Shown: piece after piece, positions 7,957-17,907 of the stretch
Layout: every line of letters starts with the position of its first letter
Position numbering within the stretch: the first letter of the stretch is position 1
Assembly: GCF_022810305.1 (NCBI RefSeq)
Contig: NZ_JALGQH010000010.1
Coordinates: forward strand, 1 to 64,000
Origin: Rhodococcus sp. ARC_M6
GTDB taxonomy: Bacteria > Actinomycetota > Actinomycetes > Mycobacteriales > Mycobacteriaceae
Length of the DNA: 64,000 bases
Direction of reading: 5' to 3'
Notes under the pieces: generated by a model
The model's input: the letters and a program-made list of their open reading frames with translations, nothing else
Told to the model about the DNA's origin: nothing
The model's database searches: none
Position numbers and translations under genes: made by a program

Positions 7957-9927
7957 TTAGCCGACAGCCTTCATGATCTGGGTGACGATGCCCGTGATCT
8001 GGTTGAAGATCAGGGAACCGTTCTCGAAGTCGCTGCGGAATCCGTCCGGAATCAAGTACTCGTCCGAAATGGGGAGTCCGAGAACACCGGAGTCGGATCC
8101 GAAGCTCTGCCAAGCCTTGAAGATCTCACCGAGGACGGTGTACACGCCGCCGTTGGGAGAGGTGTAGATAGCGCCGTTCTGGAACAACGCTCCCAGGTTG
8201 CCGAACTTCGCCTGCAGTTCGCCCGTGATCGCCTCACCGAGACGGCCCAAGTCGCCACCTTCGGCGATCCACTTCTGAACCAGCGGTGAGCTGTCGGTCA
8301 TCTGGATGACCTGGTTGACCAGGTCACTGACCGAACCTGTGCCACCGGAGACCGTGTCTGCGGGTGTCTGAGGCTTGGGGTTCGGACTGGGGTTCGGCAC
8401 GTTCGGGCTGGGGTTGCTCGGACCGGCCCCGTTTGCGGCTGCCGCTGCGATCTGACGAATTTCACCCATGTGGGAGTACGCCGCATTGCCCGGGCACTCG
8501 GTGTATCCGACGTCGCGGTGCGCGAAGATGATCGGCAGGGTGACAGCCGCTCCCTGCGGATACTGGGTGAACTGGGTGCCTTCGGAGTACATGACGGTGG
8601 TGCCCAGCGGATTGAGTCCGGCCTTCTTGAGCTTCCATCCGAGGAACTGGCCAACCGAGTTCAGCATTGCCTGCGAAGGCTGCACGTTGGAGTAGTCACC
8701 CATCATCGCGATGCCGGTGGTGTTCTCGTTGAAACCGCCGGCGTGAGCGCCCTGAACCGGCCTGTCGAGTCCGCCTGCGCGGCCTTCGAAAATCTGACCG
8801 TACTTGTCGACGAGGACGTTGTATCCGACGTCGCACCAGCCCAGCGTCTGTGCGTGGTACGCGAAGATGCCGCGGACGATCCCGGCTGATTCGCCCTTCG
8901 AGTAGTTGTTGTTGCCGGCGGTGTGGTGCACGGTCGCGCCGCCCAAGCCGTCGTCGTACGTCGGATTCTGGCACCGCTTGGACTCGTCGGCACCCCACTG
9001 GGCGCGAGTGATCACTGCCGGTCCGCCAGTGGCGATCGGTGCGGCAACTGTCTGCAGATTGGAATCAGAGTCGCGGGCGCTCGGATCGATCAGCACTGCG
9101 GTGACGGCGTCGGCGGTGGTCTCGACCTGGTGGAGCGGCTTGGATACCGATGCCGGGGTGTAACCGAGTTCGCCTTCAGCCACGGGAGCCTCAGATACGG
9201 GAGCTTCAGCAACGGGAGCTTCGGCAACGGGAGCTTCGGCAACGGGAGCTTCGGCAACAGGAGCTTCCGCCACCGGTGCGGCTGCGGGTGCCAGTTCTGC
9301 GACCGGTGCCGGTGCGCTCGGTGGCGTCAGAATCTGGATGGCCTTGGTAAGGCCGACATAGACGGGTTCAGTTGCGCTGCCACTGTTCGTGGCCTGGTCA
9401 GAGCTTGCGGAATCAATGGCGTCGGGTGTGAACCACGGGCCCCAGATGCCGTCTTCGGACAGGGCGCGGATCTTGGACTTCGCCGAGTCGACGGTGTCGG
9501 AGGTCAACGCAACCATGCTGAAAGGAGTGTCGCGAGTCAGTTGCTTGACGACGGCTCCGGGTACTTCTTCGCTCTGAACCGGGGTTTCGGTGACGGCGCC
9601 GGGGGCTGCGGGAGCCGGGAGCAGTTCCGTCGGAATCGTGATTCCGGGGGGAAGCTGGAGATCCTTGGGGATCAGGCTCTTGAGATCGCTCAGGTTGATG
9701 TCGGGCAGATCGAGGCCGGTCAGCTCCTTGATCGGAATGATGATGTCCGGAACCGACGCGAGGAGTATTTCCGAGATCTGGGTGGGGGCCACCACGGATG
9801 ACGATTCGTTTGCCGAACGGACATCGGGCGTGGAGTTGGTGAGGCCGTACACCGCAAACGGACTTGCGACAGCCAGTACGGCTACGGCCCCAAGTACGAA
9901 TGAGGTCTTAGGTCGACGGTGTGGCAA
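7957..9927 (-). CDS. Secreted N-acetylmuramoyl-L-alanine amidase with LGFP repeat (Rv3811 type)
   Basis: 656 residues. TTG start, with GAGGAG (9935-9940 on the minus strand) 7 nt upstream. Signal sequence of about 35 residues (RRPKTSFVLGAVAVLAVASPFA). A Pro/Ala region follows with seven VAEAP/VSEAP-type repeats. The amidase_2/PGRP domain starts at ITRAQWGADE, with zinc-ligand motifs HHTAG and AHRDVGYTECPG, and the typical YNVLVDKYGQIFEGRAGG. The C-terminal ~110 residues are LGFP-type repeat sequence (LGLPISDEYLIPDG...FENGSLIF). Predicted to cleave the amide bond between muramic acid and the stem peptide, while the LGFP part binds the arabinogalactan-peptidoglycan layer (inference). Divergent from the SpoIID gene at 10258. 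Confidence 0.88.
   Translation of the reverse strand: MPHRRPKTSFVLGAVAVLAVASPFAVYGLTNSTPDVRSANESSSVVAPTQISEILLASVPDIIIPIKELTGLDLPDINLSDLKSLIPKDLQLPPGITIPTELLPAPAAPGAVTETPVQSEEVPGAVVKQLTRDTPFSMVALTSDTVDSAKSKIRALSEDGIWGPWFTPDAIDSASSDQATNSGSATEPVYVGLTKAIQILTPPSAPAPVAELAPAAAPVAEAPVAEAPVAEAPVAEAPVAEAPVSEAPVAEGELGYTPASVSKPLHQVETTADAVTAVLIDPSARDSDSNLQTVAAPIATGGPAVITRAQWGADESKRCQNPTYDDGLGGATVHHTAGNNNYSKGESAGIVRGIFAYHAQTLGWCDVGYNVLVDKYGQIFEGRAGGLDRPVQGAHAGGFNENTTGIAMMGDYSNVQPSQAMLNSVGQFLGWKLKKAGLNPLGTTVMYSEGTQFTQYPQGAAVTLPIIFAHRDVGYTECPGNAAYSHMGEIRQIAAAAANGAGPSNPSPNVPNPSPNPKPQTPADTVSGGTGSVSDLVNQVIQMTDSSPLVQKWIAEGGDLGRLGEAITGELQAKFGNLGALFQNGAIYTSPNGGVYTVLGEIFKAWQSFGSDSGVLGLPISDEYLIPDGFRSDFENGSLIFNQITGIVTQIMKAVG
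9176..9270 (-). repeat. 15-bp coding repeats (VAEAP) in the amidase linker
   Basis: About six to seven near-identical 15-bp units with sense sequence GTTGCCGAAGCTCCC encode consecutive VAEAP/VSEAP pentapeptides. They probably form a stiff Pro-rich spacer that lets the catalytic domain reach through the wall. Copy number is prone to slippage. Confidence 0.75.
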
Positions 9928-10093
9928 GGGGATACTCCTCGGTTGTAGTTACTTACGAGCGAATTTCAGGGCCGGTTACGGCCTCGAGTGGAATTGACCC
10001 GAACCGGATCCGAGCAGGTCGGAGGCCGTGTTACGCGGATCAACGCCGTCTTTCGGACGCATATGTCTGCAACTCGTGATGCTGGTGTGACTC

Positions 10094-10142
10094 GTGTGAC
10101 TGGTGTTGCTAAGTCCGGGCACTCTTGCAACACTAGTCACAC
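10094..10142. promoter_or_regulatory. Large inverted repeat in a divergent wall-hydrolase promoter region
   Basis: Arms of 16 nt, 10094-10109 and 10127-10142, are complementary with one G-T pair and a 17-nt spacer. GTGTGACT also occurs as extra direct copies just to the left. The element lies in the 330-bp gap between the amidase (start 9927, minus) and the SpoIID gene (start 10258, plus). It may be an operator or an RNA structure. Nothing else was recognised in this gap. Confidence 0.5.
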
Positions 10143-10257
10143 AAGTCCATAACGCTCAACCTTAGGGTGAGACTTTACTCAATCGTTGTGGACTGGACCA
10201 CGTGCGGAGACCCGACTTCGCAACCCCGTGAGTCCGGCGGTGATCAGGAGAGCGTCG

Positions 10258-11811
10258 ATGGCGAAGAGCGAAAGAAGCGGAACTGCAGGTAAGACGCCTG
10301 GTGGGCGCTACTTTTTGGTGGGCGGTCCCGGCCGACGCCGCTCCGTCATGCGTATCTCGGTGCTCGGGTTGGTTCCCGCCCTCGCTCTGGGAATCGCCGT
10401 CGGCGGAATCGGGGCGTTCCAAGTCGACGAACCGTCGATCGTGCCAGTCGTCTCCGCCGACACGCAATTCACGTTGTCCGGTCACGGCAACGGTCACGGC
10501 CGCGGCATGGGCCAGTGGGGCGCCTACGGTTACGCCAAAAACCAAGGATGGTCCGGCGAGCGAATTCTCAGCCACTACTACGGCGGCACTCTGCTCGACA
10601 CCATGCCGCCCGCTCAGATGAGTGTGCGACTCACCGCTCAGGACAATGCGACGCTCGACGTCTATTCCGCTGCCGGGATGGTCGTGAACGGGCAGCGCAC
10701 TGCTCCGGGGGAAGCTGCGCACCTGACGGCCTTGCCGGGCGGCGGCGCAAATGTGGTTGTCACCAGCGGGTGCGGCGGCGGAGTGGTCTGGGAAGCGGTC
10801 ACGGATCATCCGTGGGTGGATCCGATCGACTTGTCTCCGGATCGGCCTGCTGATCAGTTTTTGACGTTGTGCGACAACAACTCTCCGTATCGGGGTGCGC
10901 TCGGAGTTGTGCTCGACGGCGGATCTGCGCGGACCGTCAATCTGCTCGACATGGAGGATTACCTTCTCGGTGTTGTTCCGGTCGAGGCTAAGGCTGACTG
11001 GGCTGACAGTGGCGGAGCGGAGGCATTGCGGGCGCAGGCTATAGCAGCACGTTCGTACGCTGCCGTCGAGCATCGAAGCTCTTACTCGGATACCTGCGAC
11101 ACCCAGGACTGCCAGGTGTACGGCGGTGCGAGCAAGGAGGATCCTCGCACTACGGAGGCCGTGCGCACCACCAGCGGAGCTGTACTTTCGCGTGACGGAC
11201 AGATTGTGGCAACCGAATTCTCTTCATCCACAGGTGGTTACAGTTCCGGCGGTGAGTTCCCCGCAGTGGCCGACGAAGGTGACACCATCGCTCCCACTCA
11301 TGACTGGACGCAGACATTGACTGCGGGAGAGATCGCGGAAGCATTCGGAGTCGGTGAGCTGCAGTCTTTGAGGGTTGTCTCCCGTAACGGGTTGGGGAAT
11401 GGCGGCGGCCGCGTGACAGCGCTCGAAGTTGTGGGCACAAACGCCACGGTCGGGGTGACGGGTATGCAGGCGAGGGTGAAACTGGGGCTGAAATCCGACT
11501 GGTTCACTATCGGTAACGACGTTGATGTGGTAGCGCCCCCGGTATCGGAATCTGTAGTAGCAGAAGCTAATTCGCCAATTGCTCAAGCGTCCGGTACGGT
11601 GGGCGAGTCGCAGATCGATGCTAAGTATCGTGAGTTCGGGGGTCCCTCCGGTTCCCTCGGCGCTCCGGCCGGACCGGAAATGCAGTTGCCGTCCGAGGCC
11701 GGCACCTTCCGCGTTTACGAGAACGGGACCATTATCTGGACCAAGGTTTTGGGTGCGCAGGTAGTAGATGCCAACGTGCTCCGCGAGTGGATACCGACGG
11801 GCGAAAGCTAG
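10258..11811 (+). CDS. SpoIID/LytB-domain exported protein with C-terminal LGFP repeat
   Basis: 517 residues from ATG 10258, which has CAGGAG 7 nt upstream. Upstream in-frame codons to 10186 have no ribosome site. A basic N-terminus and one membrane segment (SVLGLVPALALGIAVGGIG) act as signal anchor. FTLSGHGNGHGRGMGQWGAYGYA is followed by the SpoIID core (LLDMEDYLLGVVPVEAKADW..., LRAQAIAARSYA, CDTQDCQVYGG, FSSSTGGYS). The C-terminus (IDAKYREFGGPSGSLGAPAG...FRVYENGTIIW) is an LGFP-type repeat. Family members are linked to peptidoglycan glycan-strand cleavage or activation of amidases. Its divergent neighbour is an amidase, so a joint role in wall remodelling is likely. Catalytic activity of this member is not established. 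Confidence 0.82.
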   Translation: MAKSERSGTAGKTPGGRYFLVGGPGRRRSVMRISVLGLVPALALGIAVGGIGAFQVDEPSIVPVVSADTQFTLSGHGNGHGRGMGQWGAYGYAKNQGWSGERILSHYYGGTLLDTMPPAQMSVRLTAQDNATLDVYSAAGMVVNGQRTAPGEAAHLTALPGGGANVVVTSGCGGGVVWEAVTDHPWVDPIDLSPDRPADQFLTLCDNNSPYRGALGVVLDGGSARTVNLLDMEDYLLGVVPVEAKADWADSGGAEALRAQAIAARSYAAVEHRSSYSDTCDTQDCQVYGGASKEDPRTTEAVRTTSGAVLSRDGQIVATEFSSSTGGYSSGGEFPAVADEGDTIAPTHDWTQTLTAGEIAEAFGVGELQSLRVVSRNGLGNGGGRVTALEVVGTNATVGVTGMQARVKLGLKSDWFTIGNDVDVVAPPVSESVVAEANSPIAQASGTVGESQIDAKYREFGGPSGSLGAPAGPEMQLPSEAGTFRVYENGTIIWTKVLGAQVVDANVLREWIPTGES

Positions 11812-11848
11812 GGGAAGGTCGGTCGGTAGCACCTCGCACGAAACGGCT

Positions 11849-11885
11849 CTGAAGGGTTCCACCGCAATCCGGTGGGACCCTTCAG
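11849..11885. terminator. Hairpin between SpoIID gene and pucR
   Basis: A 14-bp stem (11851-11864 with 11870-11883, one G-U pair), extendable by two pairs, closes a 5-nt loop. It lies between convergent genes (stops at 11811 and 11903) and probably serves both. Confidence 0.7.
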
Positions 11886-11902
11886 GTCGTTCAGAAGCCG
11901 GC

Positions 11903-13396
11903 TCAGGCGGTGGGGGCATCCCCGAGAAGGCGATACTCGAGCCACAGTTCGGCCCGCTCGGTGGGCGAGCCGAGGTCGAGCCCGAGAAGAACCTCGATAC
12001 GAGAAAGTCTGCTGCGCAACGTATGCCGATGGACGTTCAAGGCCGTCGCCGTAGTGTCGTTGACTCCGTTGTGGGCCAGCCACATAGCCAAGGTCCGATA
12101 CAACTCGCTACCGCCCTTCGCCTCGAGAAGTGGACGCAGGTGGGCTGCCGCAAAGGCCGTCGACCGATCTTGGTCGAGGAACGCAGACAAGCCGCTCTCC
12201 GAAAGTTCCGCGAACCGCATCGAGCGGAGGTCACGTGAACTTGCTTCGGCCGCAGCCTGCGCCGCCTGCCGTCTGGCCCGGGACAGGTCCTCCCACCACA
12301 GAACGTCCGAAACGCCGACGGTTACGTCGACCTCTTCGATGCGCGCGAGGATTCGTCCACTGTCTGTAGCCGACACGACCACGGTCAGCGCATCGTCGGT
12401 AATCCCGAAAGCGAGATCGCGGCTGAGGCCGTCGAGCAATGAGACGGACACGCTTTCCAGCAGGCCACTGCTCCCGGCAACATGAAAGACCTGGAACGGC
12501 TCGACCGGAAAACCTCCCCACAGTTCCCCGGAAATATCGCGGGCGAGGGTGTTCTGCCCTTCGAAGAGTTGATGCATCGCGACCGAACGCAGTTGGTTCA
12601 TCGTCAACTGGGCGTCACGCGCCCGGGTGGTCATCAGAGTCAGCAGTGAAGACGCGGCGATGACGATGCCCTGGTTCAAGGACCCGACCGCGCCCGGACA
12701 TCCCGCGACGAGATATCCCATCAACTTGCCGGTCGATGTCAACAGCGGATGCGAAATCACGTCCTCGTTGTCGCTTGTGAGAAAGCTGACCTCCATCGGC
12801 CGAGCCTGGCGTTCGGACGCTGTGCGTTCCACTCCGCTGATCGCCGGGCCGTGCGATACCTCGACCATGTGGCCCGCGCTGTCGAGCAACCCGGCCCAGC
12901 CGCCGATCAATTCCGCGACGCGGCGTACCACGGCGCGCGTCCCGTTGACTGTCAGCGCAGCTTGCAGTAGCCGGCGCAGGCTTTGGTAGTTGTTTCGAAG
13001 TTGCTTCATGTCGTCGTCGGATTGGGCCCGTGACACGGCCTTGGTGATGGCGATGAACGGAGTTTGCAGTGGGACTTCGATCAACGGGATGTCGAAATGC
13101 GAGGTCGCGTCGATCAGAGTTCGCGGTACTTCGTCGTAGTGCAGGCCAGTTCCGAATCCAATTCCGGCAATTCCGGCTGCGACCAGAGTCCGGACGAATC
13201 GGGTAGTTTCTGCCGCTGTAGTGGGCAGTGACACCCCCGTGAGAAGTAGTAATTCACCGCCGTCCAGGAAGGGCGTCGGATCTTGCAATTCGGAAGCATG
13301 TGCCCAGGTCAGCGGGCGATTTAATTGATCGTGTCCGGTCAACACGCGTAGACTTAACAGCTCGGTGCCGCAAAGCTGACGGATGGTGATCGGCAT
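11903..13396 (-). CDS. PucR-family transcriptional regulator
   Basis: 497 residues, ATG start. The N-terminal ~120 residues are the PucR sensor-like domain (MPITIRQLCGTELLSLRVLTG...ELLLLTG). The middle is a CdaR GGDEF-like region. The C-terminal ~60 residues hold the PucR helix-turn-helix (LAMWLAHNGVNDTTATALNVHRHTLRSRLSRIEVLLGLDL). Members of this family regulate uptake and catabolism of nitrogen compounds, often the divergent neighbour. Here that is an amino-acid permease 156 bp away, so it is the probable target. The inverted repeat CTTTGTA...TACAAAG at 13425-13457 lies in the shared gap. Effector unknown. Confidence 0.85.
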   Translation of the reverse strand: MPITIRQLCGTELLSLRVLTGHDQLNRPLTWAHASELQDPTPFLDGGELLLLTGVSLPTTAAETTRFVRTLVAAGIAGIGFGTGLHYDEVPRTLIDATSHFDIPLIEVPLQTPFIAITKAVSRAQSDDDMKQLRNNYQSLRRLLQAALTVNGTRAVVRRVAELIGGWAGLLDSAGHMVEVSHGPAISGVERTASERQARPMEVSFLTSDNEDVISHPLLTSTGKLMGYLVAGCPGAVGSLNQGIVIAASSLLTLMTTRARDAQLTMNQLRSVAMHQLFEGQNTLARDISGELWGGFPVEPFQVFHVAGSSGLLESVSVSLLDGLSRDLAFGITDDALTVVVSATDSGRILARIEEVDVTVGVSDVLWWEDLSRARRQAAQAAAEASSRDLRSMRFAELSESGLSAFLDQDRSTAFAAAHLRPLLEAKGGSELYRTLAMWLAHNGVNDTTATALNVHRHTLRSRLSRIEVLLGLDLGSPTERAELWLEYRLLGDAPTA

Positions 13397-13424
13397 GCGT
13401 ACAGTCTGCCACCCAAATTCGCCG

Positions 13425-13457
13425 CTTTGTAGTGCCTGTGATCACGTTTGTACAAAG
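13425..13457. promoter_or_regulatory. Candidate operator between pucR and permease
   Basis: CTTTGTA (13425-13431) and TACAAAG (13451-13457) are exact inverted arms with a 19-nt spacer containing TGATCAC. The position between divergent starts at 13396 and 13553 suits a regulator site for either gene. Confidence 0.4.
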
Positions 13458-13552
13458 TGGAGCCTTCCTGGAAGTGGCTCGAGGTTCGACACTGGCTACC
13501 GCAAAGTACCGATTTACCTCGAAGTACTGATCCAGATCCAGAAGGAGCCCTG

Positions 13553-14950
13553 ATGTCCAGCACCGACCAGCCCGCGCTTCAGCACACGCTGAAGCAGCGG
13601 CATCTGTCGATGATCGCCATTGCAGGTGTCATCGGTGCCGGACTGTTCGTCGGCTCCGGTGTCGCAATCCGTGAAACCGGCCCCGGCGTCCTCATCTCGT
13701 ACACCCTTGCCGGAGTGGTCGTCATCCTCGTGATGCGCATGCTCGGTGAAATGGCGTCGGCGTCCCCGGAAACCGGATCGTTCTCGTCCTACGCGGACAA
13801 GGCCATCGGACGCTGGGCAGGCTTCTCCATCGGCTGGTTGTACGCCTGGTTCTGGATTATCGTCCTCGGCATCGAGGCAACCGCGGGCGCGCTCATCATG
13901 AACCGTTGGGTGCCGGGCGTTCCGCAGTGGACCTGGGCGCTGATCCTGATGATCGTGCTGACCCTGACCAACATCATCTCGGTCAAGGCCTTCGGTGAGT
14001 TCGAATTCTGGTTCGCGTCCATCAAGGTCGTCGCCATCATCGCGTTCCTCGCAATGGGCATCCTTGCGATCCTCGGCCTCATGCCCGGCGTCGAAGCACC
14101 CGGAATGAGCAACCTGACCGGACACGGCGGATTCCTTCCCAACGGCGCGGGAGCGATGTTAGCCGCGGTCCTTGTGGTGGTGTTCTCCTTCTTCGGAGCC
14201 GAGATCGCCACTATCGCCGCCGGTGAATCGGCCAACCCGGTCCACGCTGTTCGCGCCGCAGTCAAGTCTGTCGTCTGGCGAATCCTCATCTTCTACATCG
14301 GCTCCATCGCCGTTGTCGTCACACTTCTTCCCTGGGACAGCGCTTCCGTCGCACTCAGCCCGTACGTCGCCGTCATGGACTCGTTCGGCATTCCCGGCGC
14401 CGGCAACATCATGGACGTCGTCGTCCTTACGTCCGTGCTGTCCTGCCTCAACTCCGGCCTGTACACCGCGAGTCGCATGATCTTCTCGCTTGCCGGCCGC
14501 GGCGACGCCCCCAAGTCGCTCCGGCGCATCGAGAAGACCGGCGTCCCCATGCGCGCAGTCTTCGTCTCGACCATCGTCGGCTTCCTGACCGTCGGCATGA
14601 ACTACCTGTCCCCGGACAAGGTTTTCCTCTTCCTGGTCAACTCGTCCGGCGCGATCGCGCTCTTCGTCTGGCTCGTCATCGCCGTTTCCCAGCTCCGGAC
14701 GCGCCGCAAGCTCGAAGCCGAAGGCGTGAAACTGGAACTGAAGATGTGGCTCTTCCCGTACCTGACCTACGCCACGATCGTCGCGATCCTGGGTCTCTGC
14801 GTCGGCATGGTGGTGCTCGAATCCACCCGTAGCCAGATGGTGGTTTCGCTTGCTCTCGCAGTGATCCTGGTGGGAATCGGCCTTTACCGCTATCGGAACG
14901 ACGACAAGAAGACCGTCGAACTCGAAGGTGAGTCCGCGGCCACGTCCTGA
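13553..14950 (+). CDS. APC-family amino-acid permease (GABA permease-like)
   Basis: 465 residues from ATG 13553, with AAGGAG 5 nt upstream. The frame open from 13448 is not needed. About 12 membrane helices. The first contains the APC consensus IAIAGVIGAGLFVGSGVAI, and PVHAVRAAVKSVVWRI follows helix 6, typical of the amino-acid/proton symporter group that includes GabP, AnsP and CycA. It imports an amino acid or GABA across the inner membrane; substrate unresolved. Divergent from pucR, which suggests nitrogen-source control. Confidence 0.82.
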   Translation: MSSTDQPALQHTLKQRHLSMIAIAGVIGAGLFVGSGVAIRETGPGVLISYTLAGVVVILVMRMLGEMASASPETGSFSSYADKAIGRWAGFSIGWLYAWFWIIVLGIEATAGALIMNRWVPGVPQWTWALILMIVLTLTNIISVKAFGEFEFWFASIKVVAIIAFLAMGILAILGLMPGVEAPGMSNLTGHGGFLPNGAGAMLAAVLVVVFSFFGAEIATIAAGESANPVHAVRAAVKSVVWRILIFYIGSIAVVVTLLPWDSASVALSPYVAVMDSFGIPGAGNIMDVVVLTSVLSCLNSGLYTASRMIFSLAGRGDAPKSLRRIEKTGVPMRAVFVSTIVGFLTVGMNYLSPDKVFLFLVNSSGAIALFVWLVIAVSQLRTRRKLEAEGVKLELKMWLFPYLTYATIVAILGLCVGMVVLESTRSQMVVSLALAVILVGIGLYRYRNDDKKTVELEGESAATS

Positions 14951-14956
14951 CCGAAC

Positions 14957-15039
14957 GTCCTCATCTGCGAGATACTTCGATGTCCTAGTATCGGCCACGG
15001 ACAGAAGAATCTTCGCGCGTGCGCACAGCAGATGAGGAC
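14957..15039 (+). promoter_or_regulatory. Distant inverted repeat covering the thiolase ribosome-binding site
   Basis: GTCCTCATCTGC (14957-14968) is exactly complementary to GCAGATGAGGAC (15028-15039), which contains the TGAGGA ribosome site of the thiolase gene. The 59-nt spacer holds TAGTAT, a possible -10. If transcription starts upstream of the left arm, the RNA could mask the ribosome site; if it starts at the internal -10, the arms are DNA sites only. Confidence 0.35.
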
Positions 15040-15044
15040 AACCC

Positions 15045-16226
<1,182 letters not shown>

Positions 16227-16228
16227 TC

Positions 16229-17380
16229 ATGGCGACCAAACGCAAGCCGTCGTGGTACGACGACGAGATCACCGCAGTAGCCGAACTGGCCCGTGGATTC
16301 TTCGATCGTGAACTGATCGCCAAGCGCGAGCAGTGGGACAGCCAGCATCGCGTCGACCGCTCCGTGTGGCTCGAAGCCGGCAAGCTCGGACTCCTGTGCT
16401 GCTCCATCCCCGAGGAATACGGTGGCGGCGGTGGAACATTCGCGCACGACCTCGCAATCTTCGAGGCGCAGGGATACTGCGGCGACTACGCGCTCGGTAA
16501 CTCCGTACACAGCGGAATCGTCGCGCACTACGTCCTCGAGTACGGTAACGAGGAGCAGAAGCAGGCGTGGCTGCCGGGCATGGCGACGGGCGAGATCCTG
16601 GGCGCCATCGGCATGACCGAACCCGGCACCGGTTCCGACCTCAAAGCCATCACGACCTCGGCCATCCGGGACGGCGACCACTATGTGGTGAACGGGTCCA
16701 AGACCTTCATCACCAACGGTGGCAGTGCCGACATGATCGTCCTCGCCGTGAAGACCGATCCCAAGGCGGGTGCCAAGGGCGTCTCACTCCTGATCGTCGA
16801 CTTGCGTGACTGCGAAGGCTTTGCGGTCGGCCGAGTCCTGGACAAGGTCGGACAACACGGAGCTGACACGTCGGAACTCTCCTTCACCGACGTACGCGTT
16901 CCCGTCTCGAATCTCCTGGGCGAGTCCGAAGGCCTCGGCTTCGGACAGTTGATGGCGCAGTTGGTGCAGGAACGCCTCATCATCGGCGCGCAGGCCATCG
17001 GCACCATGGAACGCGCAGTCGAAGAGACCGTGGCTTACACAAAAGCCCGTCAAGCGTTCGGGCACAGCCTCTTCGAGTTCCAGAACACCGCCTTCGAGTT
17101 GGCCGAATGCCAGACCATCACCCGCACCTGCCGTGTTTTCCTCGACAGTTGCATCGAGGATCACCTCAAGGGTGAACTGGACGGCTCCGACGCCGCGATG
17201 GTCAAGTACTGGCTCACCGAGCAGCAGTGCGCCATCGTCGATCGATGCGTTCAGCTCTACGGCGGGTACGGATACATGCGTGAATACCCGATCGCGCGCA
17301 TGTACGAGGACTCCCGCGTGCAGAAGATCTACGCCGGTGCCAACGAAGTGATGAAGGGCATCATCGCGAAGAGCTTGTAG
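16229..17380 (+). CDS. Acyl-CoA dehydrogenase
   Basis: 383 residues, ATG 2 bp after the thiolase stop. Standard fold: the N-terminal helical domain, then IGMTEPGTGSDL and FITNGGSADMIVLAVKT (FAD/substrate motifs), and the C-terminal QLYGGYGYMREYPIARMYEDSRVQKIYAGANEVMK. At the usual medium-chain catalytic position (IYEGT) this protein has Ala. Instead Glu248 in VQERLIIGAQ matches the helix-G base used by isovaleryl-CoA and long-chain enzymes. It oxidises an acyl-CoA at C2-C3, passing electrons to ETF. Together with the thiolase this suggests a branched- or long-chain acyl-CoA route. A strong terminator follows. Confidence 0.9.
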   Translation: MATKRKPSWYDDEITAVAELARGFFDRELIAKREQWDSQHRVDRSVWLEAGKLGLLCCSIPEEYGGGGGTFAHDLAIFEAQGYCGDYALGNSVHSGIVAHYVLEYGNEEQKQAWLPGMATGEILGAIGMTEPGTGSDLKAITTSAIRDGDHYVVNGSKTFITNGGSADMIVLAVKTDPKAGAKGVSLLIVDLRDCEGFAVGRVLDKVGQHGADTSELSFTDVRVPVSNLLGESEGLGFGQLMAQLVQERLIIGAQAIGTMERAVEETVAYTKARQAFGHSLFEFQNTAFELAECQTITRTCRVFLDSCIEDHLKGELDGSDAAMVKYWLTEQQCAIVDRCVQLYGGYGYMREYPIARMYEDSRVQKIYAGANEVMKGIIAKSL

Positions 17381-17394
17381 CAACTCGCAGAACC

Positions 17395-17438
17395 GCAAAA
17401 GTAGGTCCGGCCAGTTCTATGCCGGACCTACTTTTTGC
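17395..17438 (+). terminator. Intrinsic terminator with T-run after the acyl-CoA dehydrogenase
   Basis: GTAGGTCCGGC (17401-17411) pairs with GCCGGACCTAC (17421-17431) around a 9-nt loop. It is flanked by AAAA on the left and TTTTT on the right, extending the stem and giving a classical uridine tail. Confidence 0.88.
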
Positions 17439-17445
17439 TCCCACA

Positions 17446-17451
17446 TAGAAT
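17446..17451 (+). promoter_or_regulatory. -10 element for leaderless marR
   Basis: TAGAAT ends 6 nt before ATG 17458. No Shine-Dalgarno is present, so transcription and translation probably start at the same base. Confidence 0.55.
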
Positions 17452-17457
17452 GGGTCA

Positions 17458-17907
17458 ATGACCGCGATCGAGGCGACCCCTCCCAGCCGACCTCTATCCG
17501 GCCGGATCGGATACGGCCTGGTCAAAGCGGCACTGCGAGTGCGACAGTCGTATACAGACGCGTTGTCGGAAGTCGGATTGCTTCCCAATCACCACGCCAT
17601 CCTGAGCACGCTCCATGAGCTCGGACCTTGTCATCAGAAAGAACTCGCGTCGCGCGTCGTGGTCGATCCCGGCGATATCGTCGCCTATCTCGACACCTTG
17701 CAGGAGTCGGGATGCGTTGTGCGTGAACGTGATCGAACCGACAGGCGTCGACAGGTCGTGACTGTGACCGACACCGGTATCGCGAAATTGCGCGAGGGAG
17801 ACGCGGCGCTCGACGCGCTGGAAGCAATAATTTTCGGGGGGTTGACCGAGCGGGACCGCCAGTCGCTGACGGAAGGGCTGGCCAAGCTCACACGTCCGTC
17901 GGAGTGA
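17458..17907 (+). CDS. MarR-family transcriptional regulator
   Basis: 149 residues. The winged-helix core is clear: LLPNHHAILSTLHELGPCHQKELASRVVVDPGDIVAYLDTLQESGCVVRERDRTDRRRQVVTVTDTG. Flanking helices form the dimer interface. MarR proteins repress genes and are released by phenolic or other aromatic ligands. The convergent neighbour is an aromatic-ring dioxygenase whose promoter carries an inverted repeat at 18867-18894, making that gene the likely target. Its last 20 bp overlap the end of that gene on the opposite strand. Confidence 0.88.
   Translation: MTAIEATPPSRPLSGRIGYGLVKAALRVRQSYTDALSEVGLLPNHHAILSTLHELGPCHQKELASRVVVDPGDIVAYLDTLQESGCVVRERDRTDRRRQVVTVTDTGIAKLREGDAALDALEAIIFGGLTERDRQSLTEGLAKLTRPSE

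Noticed and set aside
9176-9270. Short regular repeats considered as a CRISPR-like array
   Set aside because: The units are 15 bp, contiguous, in frame and encode VAEAP; there are no spacers.
10000-10200. Possible cyclic-di-AMP (ydaO) riboswitch before the SpoIID gene
   Set aside because: Apart from the one large hairpin, the conserved core pattern could not be found by eye.
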